From Sebaldella termitidis ATCC 33386 (GTDB taxonomy: Bacteria; Fusobacteriota; Fusobacteriia; Fusobacteriales; Leptotrichiaceae): a stretch of 64,000 bases of DNA. This document shows, piece after piece, positions 7,474-16,025 of this stretch. Position 1 is the stretch's first letter. Every line of letters starts with the position of its first letter. Position numbers and translations under genes: made by a program. Location of the stretch: the NCBI RefSeq assembly GCF_000024405.1, contig NC_013517.1, positions 868,001 through 932,000 on the forward strand, written 5' to 3'. The notes below the pieces were generated by a model. The model was not told the DNA's origin and searched no databases. It was given only the letters and a program-made list of their open reading frames with translations.

Positions 7474-9759
7474 CTAGTTTTCTTTCAAAAATTCATCTAT
7501 AGCCTTAGCTGCTTTTTTACCGGCACCCATTGCAAGGATAACTGTAGCAGCACCTGTAACTGCGTCTCCTCCGGCATAAACTCTGTCTTTTGTAGTTTTT
7601 CCTGTTTCCTCATCTGCAACTATACATTTCCATCTGTTTAGCTCTAATCCCGGAGTAGTACGTGATATAAGAGGATTAGGCGAAGTACCTATTGACATTA
7701 TAACAGTATCTACATCAAGAATAAATTCAGAACCCGGAACTTCTACCGGTCGTCTTCTTCCGCTGTCGTCAGGCTCTCCAAGTTCCATTTTTATACATTT
7801 CATTCCGTTTACCCATCCTGATTCATCTGCAAGAATCTCTACAGGATTATTCAGGAATAAAAATTTAATTCCTTCTTCTTTGGCATGCTCTAATTCCTCT
7901 GCTCTTGCAGGACATTCCTCTTCAGATCTTCTGTATACGATATATACTTCCGATCCAAGTCTTAATGCTGTTCTGGCAGCATCCATAGCAACGTTTCCGG
8001 CTCCGACAACAGCAACCTTTTTACCAAGCTTTATAGGTGTTTTATAGCTTTCATCAAAGGCTTTCATCAGGTTACTTCTTGTAAGAAGCTCATTTGCTGA
8101 CAGAACTCCGTTGGAATTTTCCCCTTTTATATGCATGAAATTAGGTAATCCTGCTCCAGAAGCAATATAAACAGCTTCAAAGCCTTCTTTTCCCAGCATA
8201 TCATCTATAGTAAGAGTTTTTCCGACTACAACATCAGTTTCTATTTTGACTCCAAGATCCATAACACCCTGTATTTCAGGTTTTACAACCTGTTCTTTAG
8301 GAAGTCTGAATTCCGGAATTCCGTAAACAAGAACTCCTCCCGGTTCATGAAGAGCTTCAAAAATAGTAACATCATAACCGCTTTTGGCAAGATCACCGGC
8401 ACATGCTATACCAGAAGGTCCGCTTCCGATTACAGCTACTTTCTTTCCGTTTTTCACTATTTTAGACGGGAAAGTAATATTTTTTTCTCTCACATAATCT
8501 GCCACAAATCTTTCAAGTCTTCCTATACCTACAGGTTCATTTTTAATTCCGACAACACAGCTTCCTTCACATTGATCTTCCTGCGGGCATACTCTTCCGC
8601 ATACAGCAGGAAGTGCATTGGTTTCAAGAATAATTTCGGCAGCCTTTTCAAAGTTTCCGGCTTTTACTTCCATAATAAACTGCGGTATCTGTACATTTAC
8701 CGGACAGTTATCCACACAACGGGGATTTTTACAGTTCAGACATCTTGTAGCTTCCTGCATTGCCAGCTCTTTTGTATATCCGAGACTTACTTCACTGAAG
8801 TTTGTTACTCTTTCTTCGGCCGGCTGAACAATGTCTTCGGTTTTTTTCTTTTTATCAAACGGTACATCTATTTTCATAGAATCACAACCGCAGCCTTCTC
8901 TGTGGTGTGTTCCCTTTTCTTCCTGTTTAAGCTGTATTCTTCCTTCTACAGTTTTGTACATAGTTTGTCTTCTTAATGCTTCGTCAAAATTAACTTTATG
9001 AGCATCAAACTCAGGTCCGTCAACGCATGCAAATTTTACTTCCCCGCCTACGGTAACTCTGCAGGCACCGCACATACCGGTACCGTCTACCATGATAGGA
9101 TTCAAACTGACTATAGTAGGAATATCAAGCTCTTTAGTAAGGATTGATACGAATTTCATCATGATCATAGGTCCTATGGCTACAACTACGTCATATTTTT
9201 TTCCCTGAACCTGAACAAGATCTTTTAAAACATCAGTAACAAGCCCTTTATATCCGTATGAGCCGTCATCAGTAGTCACGTAAACATCCTTTGCTACTTT
9301 TTTCATCTCTTCTTCCATAATAACTGCTTCTTTGTTTTTAGCACCTATTATAACATCCACATTTACCCCGTTTTCATGAAGCCATTTTACCTGTGGGTAA
9401 ACAGGAGCTGTTCCAAGTCCTCCAGCAACAAAAAGAATATTTTTCTTTTTCAGCTCATCTATATTTTCGTGTATGAAGTCGGAAGGATTTCCTAAAGGAC
9501 CAACAAAGTCATGAAAATAATCCCCTGCTTCATAATCGAATAATTCTCTTGTAGAATTTCCAATAGTTTGGATAACTATTGTAACAAGTCCTTTTTCTCT
9601 GTCATAGTCACAGATGGTAAGAGGAATTCTCTCACCTTTCTCGTCCGCTATAAGTATTATAAACTGTCCTGGTTCTGCTGACTGAGCAACTCTCGGAGCC
9701 TCAATATCCATAAGGAATATTGAAGGAGCCAATATTCTTTTTTCGACTATCTTATACAT
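7474..9759 (-). CDS. Fused ferredoxin-NADP reductase-like / NADPH glutamate synthase (GltD-like) flavoprotein
   Basis: The 761-residue protein is a natural fusion. Residues 1-280 resemble the FAD/NAD-binding reductase subunit of dihydroorotate dehydrogenase B, NfnA or SudB, ending in a [2Fe-2S] cysteine set (DGTGMCGACRVTVGG and KFACVDGPEF). Residues 310-761 resemble GltD/NfnB/SudA: two 4Fe-4S motifs (CLNCKNPRCVDNCPV and CGRVCPQEDQCEGSC), an FAD Rossmann motif (VAVIGSGPSGIACAG) and an NADPH site (VAVVGAGNVAMDAA). Relatives transfer electrons between ferredoxin, NADH and NADPH, or feed glutamate synthase. No GltB-type large subunit is nearby, so an Nfn-like electron-bifurcating transhydrogenase role is at least as likely as glutamate synthesis. 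It is monocistronic. Confidence 0.85.
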   Translation of the reverse strand: MYKIVEKRILAPSIFLMDIEAPRVAQSAEPGQFIILIADEKGERIPLTICDYDREKGLVTIVIQTIGNSTRELFDYEAGDYFHDFVGPLGNPSDFIHENIDELKKKNILFVAGGLGTAPVYPQVKWLHENGVNVDVIIGAKNKEAVIMEEEMKKVAKDVYVTTDDGSYGYKGLVTDVLKDLVQVQGKKYDVVVAIGPMIMMKFVSILTKELDIPTIVSLNPIMVDGTGMCGACRVTVGGEVKFACVDGPEFDAHKVNFDEALRRQTMYKTVEGRIQLKQEEKGTHHREGCGCDSMKIDVPFDKKKKTEDIVQPAEERVTNFSEVSLGYTKELAMQEATRCLNCKNPRCVDNCPVNVQIPQFIMEVKAGNFEKAAEIILETNALPAVCGRVCPQEDQCEGSCVVGIKNEPVGIGRLERFVADYVREKNITFPSKIVKNGKKVAVIGSGPSGIACAGDLAKSGYDVTIFEALHEPGGVLVYGIPEFRLPKEQVVKPEIQGVMDLGVKIETDVVVGKTLTIDDMLGKEGFEAVYIASGAGLPNFMHIKGENSNGVLSANELLTRSNLMKAFDESYKTPIKLGKKVAVVGAGNVAMDAARTALRLGSEVYIVYRRSEEECPARAEELEHAKEEGIKFLFLNNPVEILADESGWVNGMKCIKMELGEPDDSGRRRPVEVPGSEFILDVDTVIMSIGTSPNPLISRTTPGLELNRWKCIVADEETGKTTKDRVYAGGDAVTGAATVILAMGAGKKAAKAIDEFLKEN

Positions 9760-9826
9760 ATCTCTTTACACCATCTTCCGTTATTGATTTTATATTGAAA
9801 AAAATTTTAAATATATAAAACTAAAC

Positions 9827-9838
9827 ATTGATATCAAT
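9827..9838. promoter_or_regulatory. Palindrome upstream of the flavoprotein gene
   Basis: ATTGATATCAAT is a perfect 12-bp palindrome about 70 bp upstream of the leftward start codon. It contains two TTGAT half-sites of CRP/FNR type in close overlap rather than at the usual spacing. Two further TTTGATRAATT copies follow at about 9868-9898. An operator is possible. The rest of 9760-10104 is AT-rich. Confidence 0.3.
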
Positions 9839-9998
9839 ATGATTAATTATATATATTTATATATTTTATTTGATAAATTTTTTTTTATTTGATGAATTAT
9901 TTTTCAACATATATATAAATTATATCTGATTTTCAGCAATTGTCAATTAAAAATGTTATATTTTGAAAAAAAATTTTTAAAATTTTTGAAAATATAAA

Positions 9999-10036
9999 GA
10001 AATCACTATGTTTTATTGTGTTTCACAGTGATTTTT
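9999..10036. terminator. Hairpin terminator
   Basis: AAATCACTATG pairs with CACAGTGATTT followed by a T run; it lies between the flavoprotein gene and the GntR gene and can act rightward. Confidence 0.5.
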
Positions 10037-10062
10037 AGATGCCTGTTTTTGGGGATCGGCAA

Positions 10063-10096
10063 AATAAAAGCAGATATTGTTTTTGATAATATCTGC
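10063..10096 (-). terminator. Terminator of the second GntR gene
   Basis: GCAGATATT (10070-10078) pairs with AATATCTGC (10088-10096); the plus-strand A-rich tract on the left gives a T-rich tail leftward, 9 bp after the stop codon. Confidence 0.7.
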
Positions 10097-10104
10097 ATAT
10101 AAAA

Positions 10105-10764
10105 TTAAAGATTTAGATTATCAAGGTTTTTAAAGAAGTCCATCTGAGCTTCTTCAATATGCTTTTCACAAAGTTCCTTTATGAACTCTGCAGAGTTATT
10201 ATCTAAAATACAGTCAATTATATAAATATGCTCTTCCAGAGCTTTCAGCCTTCTCATATTATTTCCATATAAAACTTTTCTGATACGGTGAAGATGATCA
10301 TAAACAAGATTCATCTGACTGGAAAAGAAAAGATTGGCACAATTATCTGCGAAAAAATGTCTGTAGCTGTCATACAATATATCAAATTCATCATTATCAA
10401 CAATTTTAACAGACGACATTTTTTTGAATTTCTCTTTGAAATCCAAAAGAGATTTTGTCAGCATTTCCTTATCCATAGAATTTATGGTAAGCTCTACAAT
10501 CAGCGGTTCGATTCTTGAACGAACCTGAAAAACATCTTTTATCAGCTTTAGATCTACTTCCCGTACAGAAACAGATTTTCTCGGATTAATAATTAAAAAA
10601 TTTTCGCTTTCCAGATATAAAAAGGCTTCTTTAACCGGGGTCTTGCTGATAGAAAGTTCATCGGATATCATTTTTTCGCTTATTATCTGGTTTGAGGCAT
10701 ATTCATTATTTAATATTTTATCTTTTATATAATTATATGCTAAAATTCTTAAATCTGTCTTCAT
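10105..10764 (-). CDS. GntR family transcriptional regulator (FCD-type), paralogue
   Basis: The 219-residue protein has an N-terminal winged helix (EKMISDELSISKTPVKEAFL) and a C-terminal FCD domain. It aligns end to end with the product of 4452-5099 without large gaps, sharing LKLIKDVFQ, VYDHLHRIRK and the FFxNLDNLxL C-terminus. Both end in nearly the same peptide, indicating a duplication. It faces away from ssrA and is divergent from it; whether it controls the flavoprotein gene downstream is unknown. Confidence 0.85.
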   Translation of the reverse strand: MKTDLRILAYNYIKDKILNNEYASNQIISEKMISDELSISKTPVKEAFLYLESENFLIINPRKSVSVREVDLKLIKDVFQVRSRIEPLIVELTINSMDKEMLTKSLLDFKEKFKKMSSVKIVDNDEFDILYDSYRHFFADNCANLFFSSQMNLVYDHLHRIRKVLYGNNMRRLKALEEHIYIIDCILDNNSAEFIKELCEKHIEEAQMDFFKNLDNLNL

Positions 10765-10953
10765 AAAATCACCTTCTGGTTATAATTTAAAATTATTACA
10801 GAAAAACTTCTGTTTGTCAAATTAATTCTTCTGTCCTGCTGTTTAGGTAATTTTATTTTGCAGTATTACAATACCGGAAATATAAAGTTTTTCTGTAAAA
10901 AGTAAAAAAAATAATGAAAAAAATAAGAAAGTGTAGTATAATATGTGTTACTT

Positions 10954-11294
10954 GGGAGTGTCAAGGTTTCGACAGGGTAAAAAGGTTACTGTCAGCAGGT
11001 AAGCGGGAGCTTTAAAATCCAACCAAATAATAATCGGAAACGATAATTACGCTTTAGCTGCCTAATAAGGCGGCTCACCCTGACTAGAGATGCTGTTGCT
11101 CTTATCAGCGGTGTCATTTATTAACAGCTTACTCTTTCAGATGTCTATAACGGAAGAGGAAATTTTATAGACTCGCTTTGTGACTTTTGTTTGTTTAATA
11201 TCACACTGTTAAAAATGATAAATAGACTAAACCTGTAGAAGACGGTAGTCGGCTTTTACTTTGGACGCGGGTTCAATTCCCGCCACTTCCACCA
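10954..11294 (+). ncRNA. ssrA: tmRNA (transfer-messenger RNA)
   Basis: The 5' end GGGAGTG pairs with CACTTCC at the 3' end just before the encoded ACCA, forming the acceptor stem; GCGGGTTCAATTCCCGC is the T arm. The tag reading frame ends NDNYALAA followed by tandem TAA codons at 11063-11068. A TATAAT box is at 10937-10942. tmRNA rescues stalled ribosomes. The 3' end is the attachment site of the downstream prophage, and the mature sequence is preserved after integration. Confidence 0.95.
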
Positions 11295-12763
11295 TCATTA
11301 CCCCCGTCCGGTAGACCAAAAAATTTTAGCCGGATGGTTATATGCCCTTTAAATACTAGAATTTCTTCAACGAATGTTTGAAGAATTTGTTTTTTTATAG
11401 AGACATTTTTATTTTCTAACCCTTCAACCAACTTTCTTACGTAGGCTTTGATTTTATTGACGTCTATGCCGTTTCCTCGGTTCAAATTTTCCCTCTCTCT
11501 TATTTTCTCAATTAATTGTAATTCCAACTCATCATTTTTTGGTTTAAATTCATCCTCATTCAAATGAGAGTCCAAAAATAAGCTTAGGAGCTTTTCTTTT
11601 TTATTTTTGATATTTTGTATAGCTTGATCATTCTTTTTAGTCAGAACGTCAATATTTTTGTTCTGATCATCTATTTTTTTTGTTAGTTCTTGAATAAATA
11701 TATTTAATCTATCAGGAGAAAATATTTCATCCTTTATTGCTTTAAAAACGATATGCTCCAGAACTTCTTTTCTTATTTTAGGATTTATACAATCGGTTTT
11801 TTTACTTTTTCTACTTGTACATCCGTAAGAATCGTATTGTTTACTTCTCCCTTTTATCTTGCCGGCACCTGAATATGAACCTCCACACTCTCCGCATTTG
11901 CAAAATCCAGTTAATAAATAATCAACTTTGGCATTTGATTTTTTAGATGCAATTCTGTTTTTAAAAATATCTTGTACAGCGTAAAATGTTTCTTTATCAA
12001 TTATAGCCGGTATAACACCTTCTTGAATTTTTTCTCTCCCTGTGAGTTGTCCTTTTTTATTCTTTTTCCCTAAGATGTAGTTGCCTATATATTTTTCATT
12101 TAATAGCATATCCCTTATTCCACCTTTTCCAAAAGGTCGTTTTCTTTTATTGAGATAGCCTTTTTTATTTAGAAAATTTGAAATGAAAGCATAACCATTA
12201 CCTTCAAGAGATAGCCTGAATATTAATCTTACTATTTTAGCTTCTTCCTCATTAATGACATATTTTCTTGTTTCCTTATCCACATCTAAGCCCAGTGGTG
12301 GCATCCCGCTAGCATGTTGACAGTTATAAAAGTTTTCATAAAGTCCTTTTTTAGTCTCCCTTGAAAGATTTAAGGAGTAGTATTCATTCATACTGGTAAT
12401 GACACCTTTCAAAATTACGTGTTCTGGGGAATCGTTAAATTGTTCAAGCACTGATATAATTTTTACCCTATTATCATTAAGTTTTTTCTCGTAGTATGCC
12501 TGATCATAGCTATTTCTAGCGAATCTATCTAATTTATGAACAACAACATAATCAAAATTATTTTTGCTACTATCCTCAATCATTTTCAAAAAATGGACTC
12601 GGCTATTAGCAGAAGTTCCGCTTATAGCCTCATCTATATAAGTATCAGTAACTAAAATATTATTTTTAGAACAATAATCTCTTATTGCTCTGATCTGTGC
12701 ATCAATAGAAACGCTTCGTTGATTATCACTTGAAAATCTTGCATATATAACCGCTTTTTTCAT
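11273..12763 (-). CDS. Large serine recombinase (prophage integrase)
   Basis: The 496-residue product has an N-terminal resolvase domain with the nucleophile serine in YARFSSDNQ (residue 11 or 12) and the conserved VHKLDRFARN. A recombinase domain follows (about 165-280), then a zinc ribbon (CKCGECGGSYSG with a second CGC-type pair near 325-345), a long coiled coil (about 370-430) and a C-terminal tail. It catalyses phage attP x attB recombination. Its stop codon and last residues lie inside the host tmRNA sequence, so the C-terminus is completed by host DNA at attL. It is the last gene of the leftward phage block. Confidence 0.93.
   Translation of the reverse strand: MKKAVIYARFSSDNQRSVSIDAQIRAIRDYCSKNNILVTDTYIDEAISGTSANSRVHFLKMIEDSSKNNFDYVVVHKLDRFARNSYDQAYYEKKLNDNRVKIISVLEQFNDSPEHVILKGVITSMNEYYSLNLSRETKKGLYENFYNCQHASGMPPLGLDVDKETRKYVINEEEAKIVRLIFRLSLEGNGYAFISNFLNKKGYLNKRKRPFGKGGIRDMLLNEKYIGNYILGKKNKKGQLTGREKIQEGVIPAIIDKETFYAVQDIFKNRIASKKSNAKVDYLLTGFCKCGECGGSYSGAGKIKGRSKQYDSYGCTSRKSKKTDCINPKIRKEVLEHIVFKAIKDEIFSPDRLNIFIQELTKKIDDQNKNIDVLTKKNDQAIQNIKNKKEKLLSLFLDSHLNEDEFKPKNDELELQLIEKIRERENLNRGNGIDVNKIKAYVRKLVEGLENKNVSIKKQILQTFVEEILVFKGHITIRLKFFGLPDGGNDGGSGGN
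11283..11294 (+). other. attL core of the ssrA-integrated prophage
   Basis: CCACTTCCACCA at the tmRNA 3' end recurs at 62000-62011. The integrase gene begins its 3' end inside this sequence and phage-type genes fill everything between the copies. Confidence 0.85.
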
Positions 12764-12772
12764 ATTGTCTCC

Positions 12773-12874
12773 TTACAAACCTGTCATAAAATCTTCTGTC
12801 AACATTTCCATTAATATATCAAATGATATTAATGTATCAACTATTTTCATGTCAACATTAACTCTCTTTTTCAT
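12773..12874 (-). CDS. Small protein, 33 residues
   Basis: An ATG at 12874 with a GGAGAGTGAG site 5-8 bp upstream opens a frame for MKKRVNVDMKIVDTL followed by a methionine- and acid-rich tail. Its stop codon overlaps the integrase ribosome binding site, so translation could be coupled to integrase. Its position next to integrase would suit an excision co-factor, but it is shorter than known directionality factors; this is a guess. Confidence 0.45.
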   Translation of the reverse strand: MKKRVNVDMKIVDTLISFDILMEMLTEDFMTGL

Positions 12875-12888
12875 TTTTCTCACTCTCC

Positions 12889-13146
12889 TTACTTAACAAT
12901 TCTTAAAGTTCCATCTGCATTTAATCGAGGTACGACTGATATACCAAGGCTTTTATGTCCTTTATCTTCAAAGATCAAATATTCGATATTGGTTTGAGGG
13001 TCAACCCATGTAATAACTTTTAAAGTATCTCCTCTTAAGCCAATATCTAGACCATATCTGCTGTCAATCAACCACATTTTTCTTATACCTTCTGCTGTTA
13101 ATAAGACTGATAATATTATAAATACTATAAATATTTTCTTTTTCAT
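12889..13146 (-). CDS. DUF6440-like membrane-anchored protein
   Basis: The 85-residue protein has an N-terminal membrane helix or signal (KKIFIVFIILSVLLTA). Its soluble domain has the pattern TNIEYLIF ... SVVPRLNADGTL, matching the DUF6440 style (TGVxYL ... LTPxLDxxGxP). A second member is at 61637-61834, at the other end of the prophage. Function unknown. It overlaps the stop of the preceding gene by 4 bp (ATGA-type coupling). Confidence 0.6.
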   Translation of the reverse strand: MKKKIFIVFIILSVLLTAEGIRKMWLIDSRYGLDIGLRGDTLKVITWVDPQTNIEYLIFEDKGHKSLGISVVPRLNADGTLRIVK

Positions 13147-13394
13147 TTCGCTCCCTCCAACAATTTCTCAATCTCATACGGCTCGTCGTCTTCCCATTTG
13201 ATGAATTTGAAATCTGAATAGACGTAATCGGATATCCAGTCATAGTAACCTTCACCATCCCAATCTAAACCACCTTTTACAGGTTTTGAACTATGTGCAT
13301 ACACTTCGCCATCTCCATCACGTGCTACAAATCTATAACCATCTGAATATTTTTCTTTTAAAACTTCTCTTTCCTCTTTTGTTAACTGCTGCAT
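13143..13394 (-). CDS. Phage hypothetical protein, 83 residues
   Basis: An acidic, tryptophan-rich small protein (LDWDGEGYYDWISDYVYSDFKFIKWEDDEP) with an N-terminal helical segment (LTKEEREVLKEKY). The pattern recalls small phage proteins carrying a displayed beta-hairpin. No function known. In the leftward early block. Confidence 0.6.
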   Translation of the reverse strand: MQQLTKEEREVLKEKYSDGYRFVARDGDGEVYAHSSKPVKGGLDWDGEGYYDWISDYVYSDFKFIKWEDDEPYEIEKLLEGAK

Positions 13395-13395
13395 A

Positions 13396-13740
13396 TTAAT
13401 TCCCTCCGTTCTCTAGTTTTGACAGATGTTTTTTGATATATTCAATATCTTCATCATAATAATCACGTGCTCTATGTCTTGAAGTGAAATTGATTAGTTC
13501 GTTTAAATAAATTTCAATATATTCTCTCTGACTTACAGATTTTGCTAAAATTTCATTTTTCCAAACCCAATCAGCACCGGCTAATCTACATTCTTTGCCA
13601 TAAAAAACATCCACTAAATATTGATCTTTGCTACCAAAAGATGTAACAATTCCTTTTCTTCCATCTTTTAATTCTAGTACATCTAGTAATACATATTCAT
13701 GTAAATTATTATCAAAGTTTTTTAAATTTAATCGTTCCAT
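13396..13740 (-). CDS. Phage hypothetical protein, 114 residues
   Basis: The N-terminal half is predicted beta-rich (YVLLDVLELKDGRKGIVTSFG, here cited in part) and resembles a small SH3-like barrel of the kind seen in short phage proteins; the C-terminal half is helical. Function unknown. One bp from the following gene, so co-transcribed and probably coupled. Confidence 0.6.
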   Translation of the reverse strand: MERLNLKNFDNNLHEYVLLDVLELKDGRKGIVTSFGSKDQYLVDVFYGKECRLAGADWVWKNEILAKSVSQREYIEIYLNELINFTSRHRARDYYDEDIEYIKKHLSKLENGGN

Positions 13741-13753
13741 TTACCCTTTCACC

Positions 13754-13825
13754 TCAAATCTCACTCAAGTATATAGCCAAACAGGCTATTGAAATACAGA
13801 TACCAATAATTAGAAATTTCTTCAT
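13754..13825 (-). CDS. Single-helix membrane peptide, 23 residues
   Basis: An ideal site (TAGGAGGTAAC) precedes an ATG at 13825. The peptide MKKFLIIGICISIACLAIYL plus three residues is one transmembrane helix with a basic N-terminus. It sits between coding genes with fitting spacing on both sides. Small phage membrane peptides of this kind can be membrane-active or regulatory; function unknown. Confidence 0.5.
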   Translation of the reverse strand: MKKFLIIGICISIACLAIYLSEI

Positions 13826-13833
13826 GTTACCTC

Positions 13834-14100
13834 CTAAATCTCTTTGATTTCCTTTTCAATTTCTTCTATCTTTGCTTCACTCAGCTCCAGAAGTTTAGAA
13901 AGGAAAGTTTCTTGTTCAGATTTTGAATCTATTAATCTCAAATCTTCATAATTAAGAGTATAATTGAAATATTCGCCTTTAAGTTTTATTTCCATATTTG
14001 TATTTTCAGTTACTGCCAGTTTTAAAATTCCTTTAATTTCTTTTGTTGCTTCATGCTTATTATTTAATTTGATGATTTTTTCAACGTTTTCTATTTTCAT
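13834..14100 (-). CDS. Phage hypothetical protein, 88 residues
   Basis: A lysine/glutamate-rich protein with a central beta-strand segment (NMEIKLKGEYFNYTLNYEDL) and a C-terminal charged helix. No recognisable family. Part of the leftward operon, directly after the 94-residue gene. Confidence 0.6.
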   Translation of the reverse strand: MKIENVEKIIKLNNKHEATKEIKGILKLAVTENTNMEIKLKGEYFNYTLNYEDLRLIDSKSEQETFLSKLLELSEAKIEEIEKEIKEI

Positions 14101-14111
14101 AGTTAATCCTC

Positions 14112-14396
14112 CTATTTCTTCAAATCTTCATGTAGTAGATCAAATCTTCCAGATTCACTGAACAATATTTTTATTTCTTCAAAAGCAATTTTTATATCTT
14201 CTTGTAGTGCATTTATATCCGTCGCTTCTGATTTTAGAATCTCCAAATTAAGAAGTCCGGCTAGGCAGTGATGTAAAGTCGCATAGTGATACTGAGCTAT
14301 AAAAATTGATACACCTTCATTATTGGTTATTTCTTTTCCTATTTGATAAGAATTAGAATCACTTTTTATTACATAATTTTTAAATTTGATATACAT
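14112..14396 (-). CDS. Phage hypothetical protein, 94 residues
   Basis: Begins MYIKFKNYVIKSDSNSYQIG, a form common among small phage proteins, with a helical remainder (IAQYHYATLHHCLAGLL). It could be a DUF5405-like protein, but I cannot confirm this. Good AGGAGG-type site upstream of 14396. Confidence 0.55.
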   Translation of the reverse strand: MYIKFKNYVIKSDSNSYQIGKEITNNEGVSIFIAQYHYATLHHCLAGLLNLEILKSEATDINALQEDIKIAFEEIKILFSESGRFDLLHEDLKK

Positions 14397-14474
14397 TATT
14401 CCTCCTATATATTTTATTTTCCCGCTAATTTTATTCCTCCTTTTGTTCGTACTTGTTAGAAAGAGCGAACGTTT

Positions 14475-14681
14475 TTAATTATCTTCCCATTTTGCTATTC
14501 TTTTTAACCCTCCTAAGGTGTAGCTTGATTTTATCCCACATCTTGTACAAAAATATTTTGATTCGCTAAGTTCACTTTCTTCAATAAACTTTCCGATACT
14601 TCCGTCGTTTTCTATTTCATAATAATTTTTCTTGTATTCCGCTTCTCTTACATTTCCGCCACACTTTTTACATCTCCACAT
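14475..14681 (-). CDS. Zinc-ribbon phage protein, 68 residues
   Basis: Two CxxC pairs, WRCKKCGGNV at the N-terminus and YFCTRCGIKS near residue 45, form a probable zinc ribbon. The protein probably binds zinc and perhaps nucleic acid or a partner protein. Function otherwise unknown. The 78 bp after its stop codon has no feature. Confidence 0.6.
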   Translation of the reverse strand: MWRCKKCGGNVREAEYKKNYYEIENDGSIGKFIEESELSESKYFCTRCGIKSSYTLGGLKRIAKWEDN

Positions 14682-14692
14682 GCTAGTCCTCC

Positions 14693-14971
14693 TTAAAAAA
14701 GTCTCTTACATTCTTCAAATGCTGTGCATTTTCCACAATCCATGTTAGCCCTTGTTCTTGGAAAAAAAGTAACTGTGTCATCATGGTTTACTTTCCCGGA
14801 TTTTATATCTTCCATTCTTATTTTCAAGCATTGGACATCATAAAAAGCTAGCTCTAATTTGTATAAAACCCCGTCTACATCAATGAACGGAAAATAAAAT
14901 AGTATATTTAACCATATTCTTTTTAACATTGCTTTTTTATATTGTTTTTTTAAGTTCTTAATTTCGATCAC
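14693..14971 (-). CDS. Phage hypothetical protein, 92 residues
   Basis: An N-terminal amphipathic/hydrophobic segment (MLKRIWLNILFYFPFI) is followed by a C-terminal cysteine cluster (DCGKCTAFEECKRLF), suggesting a small metal-bound tail. Its ATG overlaps the stop codon of the upstream gene (ATGA). Unknown function. Confidence 0.55.
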   Translation of the reverse strand: MIEIKNLKKQYKKAMLKRIWLNILFYFPFIDVDGVLYKLELAFYDVQCLKIRMEDIKSGKVNHDDTVTFFPRTRANMDCGKCTAFEECKRLF

Positions 14972-15438
14972 TCTTTCACCTCTAATTCCATTAACTCCGA
15001 TTTACTCCAAGCTTTTCCGCTTTCCCATGTGATGAAGGGGAATAGTTCGCTGTTTATTACAAGTCTGTCATCACCCCAAATTCTGCCCCAGTGACCTAAT
15101 GAACATTGCTGTGGCATTTTCTCGAATATGCATAAACTATTATTTTCGCTTCTTGCTATGAAAAATTCATCTTCGTGACACTCTATAAGTATTTTCTCTT
15201 TCCTCGTAAGCTTAGGCTTTTCGTTAAGTATCACTTTGAGTCCGTAGAATTCTAGTTCTGCGAGGTTTTCTAAGCCTATGAATCTTAAAGAGATACAACA
15301 TAATAATCCTTTGTTATCAAAAGTATCTGTTTGTTTTAAGACAAGATAATCTTGTCCGGTGAGAAGAAACTTTTTACCATGGTATTCCCACTCATACCCT
15401 TTTAATTCTTCCAGTTTCTCTATGTGTTTTGTTTGCAT
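14968..15438 (-). CDS. Phage hypothetical protein, 156 residues
   Basis: The frame is open to 15480, but the ATG at 15438 (MQTKHIEKLEELKG) has a perfect GGGAGGTATTGAA leader and is taken as the start. The protein appears to be a repeat of small beta domains ending FPFITWESGKAWSKSELMEL, a C-terminal pattern similar to that of 13143-13394 (FKFIKWEDDEPYEIEKLLE). Both may belong to one phage family. No function known. Confidence 0.6.
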   Translation of the reverse strand: MQTKHIEKLEELKGYEWEYHGKKFLLTGQDYLVLKQTDTFDNKGLLCCISLRFIGLENLAELEFYGLKVILNEKPKLTRKEKILIECHEDEFFIARSENNSLCIFEKMPQQCSLGHWGRIWGDDRLVINSELFPFITWESGKAWSKSELMELEVKE

Positions 15439-15439
15439 T

Positions 15440-15643
15440 TCAATACCTCCCATATCCGTTGATTTTCTTGTTTTGTTCAATTGCTCGTTTTTCTCTTTCT
15501 GCCTCTAGCATTCTTAAATATCCTTGATATTCTTTTTCCGTTAGTTTTAGAATTTTTATCTGTTCTTCCGCCCTTAAAATCTCATCTCTTAATTTTGTGT
15601 CCGATAGTTCCTTTATGTTTAGTTTATCTAGCAATATACCCAT
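15440..15643 (-). CDS. Small helical phage protein, 67 residues
   Basis: The start at 15643 (MGILLDKLNIKELSDTKLRD) has a GGAGGTATAAC site; a longer frame to 15694 lacks one and overlaps the YopX gene. The product is almost wholly helical with a coiled-coil pattern (LRAEEQIKILKLTEKEYQG). Unknown function. Confidence 0.6.
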   Translation of the reverse strand: MGILLDKLNIKELSDTKLRDEILRAEEQIKILKLTEKEYQGYLRMLEAEREKRAIEQNKKINGYGRY

Positions 15644-15644
15644 G

Positions 15645-16025
15645 TTATACCTCCAGCAACTCAGGATTTTCGTATATGTTTCCAATAATCTCAACTTTAG
15701 ATTGATATGAAAATACTTTCTTGAATTCTACTGCTACATTAAAAGGGTAATTGATTAATTGAATATAATAGTTACAATTTAAATTGTTATATTGAACTAT
15801 GCCAAAATCTCCGTTTTCCAGTTTTAATATATCTTCTTCAAAAACTTCCTTACCATTCATATCCTTTTGCCCTGTAAATTGCATTAATTCTGTCTCATCT
15901 AAATTAGCTACAAGTCTTAGATGTTTAGATATTAAATATACAGCATTACCCTTAAAATGAATGCTCTCTACTTCTGCCATTTCTTTTCTTCCGCTACTCC
16001 ACGCTCTAAACTTAATCTCTCTCAT
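15645..16025 (-). CDS. YopX family protein
   Basis: The 126-residue protein shows the YopX signature from end to end: MREIKFRAW at the start, LMQFTGQKDMNGKEVFEEDIL in the middle (residues 66-86 approximately) and VEIIGNIYENPELL at the end. YopX proteins are common phage and plasmid beta-fold proteins of unknown role. A second, shorter-motif member is at 33189-33617. Confidence 0.85.
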   Translation of the reverse strand: MREIKFRAWSSGRKEMAEVESIHFKGNAVYLISKHLRLVANLDETELMQFTGQKDMNGKEVFEEDILKLENGDFGIVQYNNLNCNYYIQLINYPFNVAVEFKKVFSYQSKVEIIGNIYENPELLEV

